From: Desulfuromonadales bacterium
Lineage (GTDB): Bacteria; Desulfobacterota; Desulfuromonadia; Desulfuromonadales; BM103
Direction: 5' to 3'
Assembly: GCA_030614505.1 (NCBI GenBank)
Contig: JAUWTX010000052.1
Span: forward strand, 1-10,223
DNA length: 10,223 nt
In this document: in pieces, positions 1 through 5,922 of the stretch
Layout: each line of letters starts with the position of its first letter
Position numbering within the stretch: the first letter of the stretch is position 1
Notes under the pieces: generated by a model
Seen by the model: only the letters and a program-made list of their open reading frames with translations
Told to the model about the DNA's origin: nothing
The model's database searches: none
Translations under genes and position numbers: made by a program

Positions 1-2
1 GC

Positions 3-116
3 ATTGATGTTGGATTCAAAGATAAGGACACAAGGCCAAGCCCTCAGCTGCTTGACAGCTCCCGAGGGCTATGCTAACAGACGGACTGTAAGTCTGGATT
101 CATCCGGGACATCAAT
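3..116 (+). ncRNA. Candidate structured leader RNA upstream of hemL (unidentified)
   Basis: Seen in the sequence: a closing stem ATTGATGT (3-10) with ACATCAAT (109-116), extendable by T11/G108 and GGAT (12-15) with ATCC (102-105) across a two-base bulge. Inside it lie two hairpins. One pairs AGCCCTC-AGCTG (39-50) with CAGCT-CCC-GAGGGCT (56-70), twelve base pairs with a CCC bulge. The other pairs CAGAC (78-82) with GTCTG (92-96) around a nine-base loop. Together these make a three-way junction ending about 50 bases before the hemL start. No T-run follows any hairpin, so it is not an intrinsic terminator. It matches no riboswitch family I can name. It might be a regulatory leader, a small RNA, a MITE-like palindrome, or chance folding in the tail of an upstream gene cut by the window edge; frame 1 stays open to a TGA at 127-129 and frame 3 to a TAA at 75-77. 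The pairing is real; the function is inference. Confidence 0.33.
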
Positions 117-168
117 TCCAACACATTGATAGTATAGAGACACTGACTCAAGCAACCAAGGAGCCACC

Positions 169-1452
169 ATGAAGCACCAGCAATCTTCCGCCCTCTTTGC
201 CAAAGCCAAGCAAGTCATCCCGGGTGGCGTTAACAGCCCAGTTCGCGCGTTCAAATCCGTTGGTTGCGAACCAATCTTTATTGCCCGAGCCTCCGGTTCG
301 AAAAGTTTCGACGTTGACGACAACGCCTATATTGATTATGTCGGTTCCTGGGGACCAATGATCCTCGGTCATTGCCACCCGAAGGTCGTGGAGGCAATCC
401 AGAAGACAGCAGCAACCGGTGCCTCTTTCGGTGCCCCGACAGCTCGTGAAACACAACTGGCTGAAATGGTTTGTGAGGCTTACCCGAACATTGAAAAAAT
501 CCGCATGGTTTCTTCCGGCACCGAAGCAACCATGAGTGCTATCCGTCTGGCGCGCGGTTACACTGGACGCGACAAGATTCTGAAATTCGACGGTTGCTAT
601 CACGGTCATGCCGACTCTCTTCTGGTGAAAGCCGGCAGCGGACTGGCAACTTTCGGCGTCCCGACCTCCTCCGGCGTACCGGCCGATTTCGCCAAGCACA
701 CCCTGACGGCCACCTACAATGATCTTGAAGAAGTCAAGGCGATGGTGGCATCCAGTCCAGGCGAAATCGCCTGCATCATCCTTGAGCCGATTGCCGGCAA
801 TATGGGTTGTGTCGCCCCTAAACCAGGATTCCTTGAAGGACTGCGCCAACTCTGTGATGCAGAGGGGGTCATCCTGATTATCGATGAGGTCATGACTGGC
901 TTCCGGGTTGCCTACGGCGGCGCCCAGGAACGCTTTGGTGTCCGCGGCGATCTTGTCTGTCTCGGCAAGATCATCGGTGGTGGTCTGCCGGTCGGCGCCT
1001 TTGGCGGCAAACGGGAGATCATGGATCACCTCTCCCCGGAAGGCGGCGTCTACCAGGCCGGTACGCTATCCGGCAACCCATTGGCCATGAGTGCCGGTAT
1101 TGCCACCCTGGAACTTCTAAAGCAGGACGGCTTTTACGAGGCTATCGAAGAGAAAAGTGCCTACCTTTGTAAAGGTTTGCAAGAAGCAGCAACCGAGGCC
1201 AAGGTGGCCACCTCACTACAGCGAGTCGGCGGGATGTTCTGCACCTATTTCCAGCAGGAAGAGGTTTTCAACTTCAGTGACGTCAAACCAGAGACACCGC
1301 AGATTTTTGCCAGGTTCTTCCGCAGCATGCTCGACGAGGGGATCAATATCGCCCCGTCGCAATACGAGACAGGCTTCATGAGCATTGCCCACTCGCAGGA
1401 AGATCTCGACAAGACTATCGAGGCAGCAAATAAGGCGTTCAAAGCTCTTTAA
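169..1452 (+). CDS. hemL: Glutamate-1-semialdehyde 2,1-aminomutase
   Basis: This PLP enzyme isomerises glutamate-1-semialdehyde to 5-aminolevulinate, the last step of the C5 route to tetrapyrroles (heme, siroheme, cobalamin), in the cytoplasm. The 427-residue product has the usual family length. The N-terminal motif VIPGGVNSPVRAF, the PLP-phosphate segment SSGTEATMSAIRLARG (near residues 117-132), the DGCYHGHADSLL stretch, the IIDEVMTGFR motif and the Schiff-base lysine K267 in CLGKIIGGGLPVGAFGG are all present, so it should be active. AAGGAG at 158-163 lies five bases before the ATG and fixes the start. A possible structured leader precedes it and a strong terminator follows, so it looks monocistronic from its 3' side. 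The only mild oddity is SSGTEA where NSGTEA is common, which is also known in the family. Confidence 0.97.
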   Translation: MKHQQSSALFAKAKQVIPGGVNSPVRAFKSVGCEPIFIARASGSKSFDVDDNAYIDYVGSWGPMILGHCHPKVVEAIQKTAATGASFGAPTARETQLAEMVCEAYPNIEKIRMVSSGTEATMSAIRLARGYTGRDKILKFDGCYHGHADSLLVKAGSGLATFGVPTSSGVPADFAKHTLTATYNDLEEVKAMVASSPGEIACIILEPIAGNMGCVAPKPGFLEGLRQLCDAEGVILIIDEVMTGFRVAYGGAQERFGVRGDLVCLGKIIGGGLPVGAFGGKREIMDHLSPEGGVYQAGTLSGNPLAMSAGIATLELLKQDGFYEAIEEKSAYLCKGLQEAATEAKVATSLQRVGGMFCTYFQQEEVFNFSDVKPETPQIFARFFRSMLDEGINIAPSQYETGFMSIAHSQEDLDKTIEAANKAFKAL

Positions 1453-1479
1453 GGGAAAAGTAAAAGGTGAAACGTAAAA

Positions 1480-1521
1480 GGAGCCCGGCTTCGTTCTGAA
1501 GTTGGGCTCCTCGTATCTTTT
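1480..1521. terminator. Bidirectional intrinsic terminator between hemL and the convergent lipoprotein gene
   Basis: GGAGCCCGGCTTC (1480-1492) pairs with GAAGTTGGGCTCC (1498-1510), thirteen pairs including two G-T wobbles, around a GTTCT loop. On the plus strand a T-rich stretch (TCGTATCTTTT) follows. On the minus strand the stem is followed directly by TTTTACG. The flanks (GTAAAAGGTGAAACG on the left, CTTTTCACTTTTCAC on the right) are also partly complementary and lengthen the palindrome. It sits 27 bases after the hemL stop and 30 bases beyond the 3' end of the facing gene, so it can serve both. Confidence 0.85.
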
Positions 1522-1540
1522 CACTTTTCACTGCTGTCTT

Positions 1541-2413
1541 TCAAAAAGGTCGTTGGCTTTTCCCCGGTTTATATTCCCCGGCAAAAGGAACCATCACAAT
1601 TTCAATGTCCTTGACAAAGCTGCCGGTTGCGACATCCACCAGTACAGGCGCATCGCCGCCATATTTACCATAAGGCTCCCCAGGACTCGGCATATCCCAG
1701 GCATGAATGCGTGCCGCAAGATAATAGCCACTCCCTTCCGGCAGAAAAATGGTGAATCGCCCTTGTTGATCAGAAAGCGTTGAAGCATAGTCGGGAAGAC
1801 GTTTCATTTCCTTGTCAACATAGGCCATAGCGAAACCACCCATCACAGGTTTCCCGGCCTGATCGACCAGAACACCACTTATTCCGGTATCGGTCTGCTT
1901 ATCAACCACCCTGGTTTTGAAAAACATCGGCGCCTTCATCACCGCAACGGGCAGCTCAATTTCAACAAACTTGCCAGGTTCAACCCGTGTGACTAAACGC
2001 TGATGTTCGGAATAATAATCTCCCGGGGAAAGAGGACCTGTCGACTGACCGCTTAAGCGCTTGCGAGCAACGACATAATAGACTCCTGCGGGGGTTTCCA
2101 TCTGGTAAGAACCGTTGCTGTCAGTCGGGGTGGAAATGAACTGGGATGGGCCCAGCAAGTTCGAGATTGTGTCCGGATAGATATTTACATAACCACCAAC
2201 GACCGGTGTACCGTCTTCCTTATATATGACATGGCCCCGAATCCCTGTCTGGCCTTGACCGTCAACATACTTGCCAACCCATTGTGCTCCGAGTGCACTC
2301 GTCTTGTCCGAAGCATCCGGCTGTGACATGCCTGTCTGACACGCCAGCAAGGGAAGAGCCAGAACAATGACCAGACCGATTCTCCAACATAGCTTGAAAC
2401 CCTGCATTGACAT
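1541..2413 (-). CDS. Predicted lipoprotein with two carboxypeptidase-regulatory-like repeats
   Basis: The 290-residue product begins with a lipoprotein signal: charged N-terminus, hydrophobic residues 12-23, and lipobox LLAC with Cys25 as the lipidation site. Residue 26 is Gln rather than Asp, so outer-membrane sorting is plausible. The mature part is a tandem duplication. Residues about 56-159 and 175-283 share TGIxG, a short strand, G(T/K)PVxGG, STxxDxxGxxxxxxPxG, YYxxAR and a later SPG plus F-V-x-I/E strand. This is the pattern of carboxypeptidase-regulatory-like or Cna-B-type beta-sandwiches. Such domains usually serve in adhesion or as structural modules; no catalytic motif is seen and I cannot name a substrate. 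GGGAGG (plus-strand 2419-2424) lies five bases before the chosen ATG, which favours it over the ATG two codons later. A minus-strand promoter candidate lies 60-90 bases upstream, and the gene ends at the shared terminator. Confidence 0.85.
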   Translation of the reverse strand: MSMQGFKLCWRIGLVIVLALPLLACQTGMSQPDASDKTSALGAQWVGKYVDGQGQTGIRGHVIYKEDGTPVVGGYVNIYPDTISNLLGPSQFISTPTDSNGSYQMETPAGVYYVVARKRLSGQSTGPLSPGDYYSEHQRLVTRVEPGKFVEIELPVAVMKAPMFFKTRVVDKQTDTGISGVLVDQAGKPVMGGFAMAYVDKEMKRLPDYASTLSDQQGRFTIFLPEGSGYYLAARIHAWDMPSPGEPYGKYGGDAPVLVDVATGSFVKDIEIVMVPFAGEYKPGKSQRPF

Positions 2414-2472
2414 TGAAACCTCCCTGGGAACCTGTCGTAATTGACCATAGAGGAATAAAAACAGACATATAA

Positions 2473-2652
2473 CAGTCTAGCGACACCTTGCCAAATGTCA
2501 AAACCGGGGAATTTAAGGAGGAACTCTTTAACGGCCTCGTAGAGCCACGCAAAATCGTAACGCGGTCCTTACTGCTGGTCATGGCTACCGATCATCACTG
2601 GTCAAAAAACACAAATCAGCTTATCATTAAATACGATTACACTTTTCAATGA
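2473..2652 (+). other. Cryptic 59-codon open frame in the divergent intergenic region
   Basis: The 266 bases between the lipoprotein gene and pepA contain a plus-strand frame open from just after a TAA (2470-2472) to a TGA (2650-2652). Its middle reads KTGEFKEELFNGLVEP, with codons like those of the neighbours. There is no ATG until codon 37 (2581), and AAGGAGG at 2515-2521 is not followed by a start codon at a usable distance, because it is simply the codons for K-E-E. It may be a gene remnant, part of a dispersed repeat, or chance. I recognise no family and would not annotate it as a functional gene. Confidence 0.2.
2474..2501 (-). promoter_or_regulatory. Sigma70-type promoter candidate for the lipoprotein gene
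   Basis: Read on the minus strand there is a perfect -35 TTGACA (plus 2496-2501), a 16-base spacer, and TAGACT (plus 2474-2479), which matches four of six -10 bases. This leaves a leader of about 55 bases before the lipoprotein start. A TTATAT box lies further downstream, but its 23-base spacing is too long. This is only a sequence match. Confidence 0.4.
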
Positions 2653-2679
2653 ACTATTCGTATTTAAGGAGGTCCTGAG

Positions 2680-4188
2680 ATGGACATCAAAATTCGCAAA
2701 GCATCCCCACTAGAAATAAAAACAGCCTGCCTGGTGATCGGCGTCTACGAAAAGAAGCTCTCCGAGCCACTGCTGAAAGAGCTCGACCAGAAACTGGGTG
2801 GCCTGTTGCGCCAGGCCAAGCGTAACGGTGAATTCATCGGCAAGACCGGTGAGCAAATCCTTTTCCAACCAGTGGGTCATCTACCAGCGGAGCGTGTTCT
2901 GCTGATCGGTCTCGGGCCAGAAGTGGAGACTTCCCTCGAAAAGATTCGGCAAGCAGCAGGGAGCGCCATGCAGCTTGTAACCGGGAAAAAGCTGGGACAG
3001 GTTGCCTTTGCCTTGCCACTCGATGCGGAGAAAAAAAACGGCAGCGCCGCACACATTCAAGCCACGGCAGAAGGTGTTCTGCTGGCCAGTTATCGTTATG
3101 ACCGGTTTCTCAGCGAGGAGGCCAGAGGATCTCGCAAGCTGCCAAAGTCAGTGACCCTGCTGATCGGAAATGCTCGTGAAAAGCATGCCTGTGAATCTGC
3201 CCTGGAGAAGGCACAAAAACTTTGCCGAGCAGTAATACTCGCGCGTGACCTGGTCAACGCTCCGGGCAACATCAAGTCACCTGCATACCTAGTCGAACAG
3301 GCTCAGGTAGCGTCTAAAGAAAGTTCTTTGAAGTGCAAAATCCTTGGCCAGAAAGAATTAGTCAAAGAAGGCTTCGGCGCCCTGCTCGGCGTTGCCCAAG
3401 GCAGCGTACGCGAACCATACCTGATTGTCCTTGAGCATCACGGCGGCAGCAAGAACGAGCCACCGGTTGCCCTGGTCGGCAAAGGTGTAACCTTCGATTC
3501 CGGTGGCATTTCGTTGAAACCCGGCGAAAAGATGGATGAGATGAAGATGGACATGGCTGGCGGAGCAGCAGTCATCGGTACCATGCTGGCCGCTGCGTTG
3601 CTGGAGCTACCAATCAACCTGGTCGGCATCGTGCCGACGGTGGAGAATATGCCATCAGGGACTGCATACCGACCGGGCGACATTCTGACCAGCCTTTCCG
3701 GCCAGACGATTGAGGTTCTCAATACCGACGCCGAAGGACGTCTGATCCTTGCCGATGCCCTGACTTATGCAAAACGTTACGAGCCGAAACTGGTCATCGA
3801 CCTGGCGACGCTGACCGGCGCCTGCATCATTGCTCTGGGGCATCAGGCGACGGCCATCCTCGGCAATGACCAAAAACTTGTGCAGTCTCTACTGAACGCC
3901 GGAGAAACAAGTGGCGAACGGCTATGGCAACTGCCGCTCTGGGACGATTACGACCAGCAGATCAAGAGTGACGTTGCAGATGTCAAAAATACCGGGGGAC
4001 GGCCGGCCGGGACAATCACGGCTGCAGCGTTCCTGAAGAAGTTTGCCAGTGACTTCCGTTGGGCGCACCTGGATATCGCTGGAACGGCCTGGCGTGACCA
4101 GAACCTGCCGTACATCCCCAAGGGGGGAACGGGAGTTGGTGTCCGGCTGTTGGTCGCATTTCTGCAAGATTTAGATGCTGCAAACTGA
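2680..4188 (+). CDS. pepA: Leucyl aminopeptidase (M17 family)
   Basis: This is a cytosolic, two-metal, hexameric aminopeptidase that removes N-terminal residues (Leu preferred) from peptides in protein turnover. The 502-residue length matches the family. The N-terminal macro-like domain spans about residues 1-165 and the catalytic domain follows. Expected metal ligands are all visible: K268, D273, D291, and D350 with E352 in the NTDAEGRL signature. Catalytic K280 (ISLKP) and R354 are also present, so it should be active. AAGGAGGT at 2666-2673, six bases before the ATG, is a near-perfect ribosome site and fixes the start. It stands alone: a divergent gene lies upstream and 136 bases with a new promoter lie downstream. 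E. coli PepA also binds DNA in site-specific recombination and carAB control; nothing here shows whether this one does. Confidence 0.96.
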   Translation: MDIKIRKASPLEIKTACLVIGVYEKKLSEPLLKELDQKLGGLLRQAKRNGEFIGKTGEQILFQPVGHLPAERVLLIGLGPEVETSLEKIRQAAGSAMQLVTGKKLGQVAFALPLDAEKKNGSAAHIQATAEGVLLASYRYDRFLSEEARGSRKLPKSVTLLIGNAREKHACESALEKAQKLCRAVILARDLVNAPGNIKSPAYLVEQAQVASKESSLKCKILGQKELVKEGFGALLGVAQGSVREPYLIVLEHHGGSKNEPPVALVGKGVTFDSGGISLKPGEKMDEMKMDMAGGAAVIGTMLAAALLELPINLVGIVPTVENMPSGTAYRPGDILTSLSGQTIEVLNTDAEGRLILADALTYAKRYEPKLVIDLATLTGACIIALGHQATAILGNDQKLVQSLLNAGETSGERLWQLPLWDDYDQQIKSDVADVKNTGGRPAGTITAAAFLKKFASDFRWAHLDIAGTAWRDQNLPYIPKGGTGVGVRLLVAFLQDLDAAN

Positions 4189-4225
4189 TGTCGATCCAAC
4201 CCTTGGCACCCCTTGGTAGCACATA

Positions 4226-4253
4226 GGTCTTTCACCTTGACAGGGTAAAGACC
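4226..4253. terminator. Hairpin after pepA, possible weak terminator
   Basis: GGTCTTT (4226-4232) pairs perfectly with AAAGACC (4247-4253), and ACC (4234-4236) can add three pairs with GGT (4244-4246) around a bulged C. It lies 37 bases after the pepA stop. Only a GT-rich stretch follows, not a T-run, so it would be a weak intrinsic terminator at best. The loop holds TTGACA (4237-4242), so it could instead mark a control element of the serA promoter region. Confidence 0.35.
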
Positions 4254-4255
4254 GG

Positions 4256-4283
4256 TTGCTAGGTTGTTGTGTTTGGTTATAAT
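4256..4283 (+). promoter_or_regulatory. Sigma70-type promoter for serA-hisZ-purA
   Basis: TTGCTA (4256-4261, four of six -35 bases) lies 16 bases upstream of a perfect TATAAT (4278-4283). By the usual spacing, transcription would start at about 4289-4291. A second possible -35, TTGACA at 4237-4242, lies 17 bases before TAGGTT (4260-4265), a poor -10. The first pair is clearly the better candidate and sets the 5' end of the operon. It is a prediction from sequence match only. Confidence 0.6.
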
Positions 4284-4289
4284 TATTTT

Positions 4290-4328
4290 ATGAAGCTACT
4301 TCCCGACCAATACGGGCCCATATCATGA
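4290..4328 (+). CDS. Candidate 12-codon leader peptide, possibly leaderless, overlapping the serA start
   Basis: ATG at 4290 opens a short frame, MKLLPDQYGPIS, ending at TGA 4326-4328. The stop overlaps the serA ATG (4325-4327) as ATGA, the arrangement typical of translational coupling. The predicted transcription start falls on or beside the A of this ATG, which would make it a leaderless message. serA has no recognisable Shine-Dalgarno sequence of its own, so ribosomes ending here could be what starts serA. The last sense codon is a serine codon (TCA), which is suggestive since serine is the pathway product, but a single codon is weak evidence. It could easily be a chance frame. Confidence 0.3.
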   Translation: MKLLPDQYGPIS

Positions 4329-5908
4329 GAGTACTTGTTTCTGACAAATTCCCCGCTGAAGGCCTACAAGTCCTGGAGCAGGCTGAAGATATCGAACTGG
4401 ACTACCAGCCCGGCCTGACGACCAAACAGTTGCTGGAGGCTGTTGTCGAAGTAGACGCACTGATTGTCCGTAGCGGCACTCAGGTCACAGAGGAGGTCTT
4501 TCAAGCGGCCAACAAGCTCAAGGTGGTGGGACGTGCCGGTGTCGGCACCGGCAATCTGGATCTGGAGGCAGCCAATCGTAAAGGGGTTGTCATCATGCAC
4601 ACCCCCTTCGGCAGCACAACCACCACGGCGGAGCATACTATCGCCATGATATTCTCCCTGGCCAGACGTATTCCAATGGCCAGCCAATCGACCAAAAGCG
4701 GCCAGTGGGAAGCAGAGTCCTTCCTGGGCATCGAGGTTGCCGGAAAAGTTCTTGGGGTCCTGGGAGCCGGCAAAATAGGCCGACTGGTTATTGAGCGAGC
4801 TCTCGCTTTAAAAATGAAACCGATTGTTTATGACCCCTACCTTAGCGAGGACACCATTCGTCTGCTTGGTGCTGAGCAAGTTGATTTCGAGGGGTTGTTG
4901 TCCCGGTCTGATTTTCTGACCCTGCATACGCCATTCAATACAGAGACAGCCAATATCCTGAACAGCGAAACCCTGGCAAGGATCAAACCCGGCTGTCATA
5001 TCATCAACTGTGCTACCGGTGGCCTGATCGATGAAAAAGCTCTGGCTGAAGCGATCAAAGACGGACATATAGCCGGAGCAGCCATTGATGTCTTCGCGAA
5101 AGAACCGCCGGGGGCAGACAATCCACTGCTGGGACTTGAACAGGTCATCTGCACCCCGCACCTGCGCGCCGCCACCCGCGACGCACAGGTAAATGTCACG
5201 GTACAAGTCGCCACCCAGGTCGTTGACTTCCTCGAAAAGGGCATCATTGTCAACGCCGTCAACGTACCGTCGATCAGTGCTGACCTACTGGCAACCTTGC
5301 GCCCGCACATAGAACTTGCAGAACGTCTTGGTTCATTCCAGGCCCAACTATACGGCAAGGGGCTTGAAGAGGTACGGCTTGAATATGCCGGTACTGTCAC
5401 CAACAACCCGACTGAACCTTTGACCATGGCTGCCCTGAAGGGCATTCTGACACCGATGATCGGCCCCGAAGCCAATTACATAAACGCACCGCATCTGGCC
5501 AAGGAACGCCGCATTCGTGTAACGGAAACCCGCAGTCAGACATCTCGCGGATTTTCCAGCATGATACGCCTGACAGTAGTCGGCACAGAAGGTGAACACG
5601 CTATCTGCGGAGCCATGTTTGGTGAAAACGACTATCGCATTGTGCGCGTCAACGGCTGTAACGTGGAGGCGCTTCCCCACGGCCACATCCTGGTGCTGTT
5701 CAACGAAGACCGCCCCGGTATCATCGGCTTTATCGGCCAAGTGCTTGGCGAAGCAAAAATTAATATCGCCGGCATGAACCTGACCCGCCAGTCGAGCGAA
5801 TGCCAAGCCGTCTCCCTGATCAATGTTGACAGTTGCATTTCAGATGAAACTCTGGAAAAATTGCGAGCTCACCCACATATTGTGGCCGCTAACCAGATCG
5901 TTTTATAA
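4325..5908 (+). CDS. serA: D-3-phosphoglycerate dehydrogenase-like protein, long ACT form, atypical active site
   Basis: By architecture this is the long (527-residue) type of phosphoglycerate dehydrogenase, which oxidises 3-phosphoglycerate with NAD to start serine synthesis. Residues 1-100 and about 285-310 form the substrate domain. Residues about 100-285 form the NAD domain, with GVLGAGKIG and the acidic D of VYDPYL. An intervening ASB-type domain (about 320-450) and a C-terminal ACT domain (about 455-527, LVLFNEDRPGIIGFIG) follow; in relatives these bind serine for feedback inhibition. Glu260 and His279 of the catalytic set are kept, but the catalytic arginine is Thr231 (NCATGG instead of NCARGG, codon ACC). 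Motifs normally GVDN, NTPxGN and PHLGAS read GTGN, HTPFGS and PHLRAA. So either activity is altered or Arg281 compensates; this is inference. The start aligns with the family but lacks a good ribosome site. It heads an operon with hisZ, 14 bases downstream. Confidence 0.88.
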   Translation: MRVLVSDKFPAEGLQVLEQAEDIELDYQPGLTTKQLLEAVVEVDALIVRSGTQVTEEVFQAANKLKVVGRAGVGTGNLDLEAANRKGVVIMHTPFGSTTTTAEHTIAMIFSLARRIPMASQSTKSGQWEAESFLGIEVAGKVLGVLGAGKIGRLVIERALALKMKPIVYDPYLSEDTIRLLGAEQVDFEGLLSRSDFLTLHTPFNTETANILNSETLARIKPGCHIINCATGGLIDEKALAEAIKDGHIAGAAIDVFAKEPPGADNPLLGLEQVICTPHLRAATRDAQVNVTVQVATQVVDFLEKGIIVNAVNVPSISADLLATLRPHIELAERLGSFQAQLYGKGLEEVRLEYAGTVTNNPTEPLTMAALKGILTPMIGPEANYINAPHLAKERRIRVTETRSQTSRGFSSMIRLTVVGTEGEHAICGAMFGENDYRIVRVNGCNVEALPHGHILVLFNEDRPGIIGFIGQVLGEAKINIAGMNLTRQSSECQAVSLINVDSCISDETLEKLRAHPHIVAANQIVL

Positions 5909-5922
5909 AGAAGGACCTGAAC

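Noticed and set aside
76..100. tRNA-Tyr-like anticodon arm (loop CTGTAAG with GTA).
   Set aside because: No matching acceptor stem, no T-loop consensus (GGTTCRANYCC) and no CCA end at the right distance; the local stem is better explained by CAGAC/GTCTG pairing.
26..110. c-di-GMP (GEMM-I) riboswitch, because GACACAAGGCCAAGCC loosely resembles its 5' core and desulfuromonads are rich in these.
   Set aside because: The GNRA tetraloop, the CGCAAAG core and the second-hairpin receptor are absent, and the joining strands are the wrong length.
1..129. C-terminal end of an upstream gene in frame 1 (stop 127-129) or frame 3 (stop 75-77).
   Set aside because: Both tails are short, contain several rare-type codons (ATA, AGG, AGA or CTA) and resemble no protein I know; too little is visible to call a CDS, though it remains possible.
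148..1029. 293-codon open frame antisense to hemL.
   Set aside because: It is a shadow of a clear hemL coding sequence; the translation is rich in Cys, His and Gly without any recognisable motif.
2515..2521. AAGGAGG as a second ribosome site for a small gene upstream of pepA.
   Set aside because: No ATG, GTG or TTG follows at a usable distance.
4245..4300. T-rich stretch after the 4226-4253 hairpin as a strong pepA terminator.
   Set aside because: The T bases are interrupted by many G bases and the first real T-run (4286-4289) is over 30 bases away.
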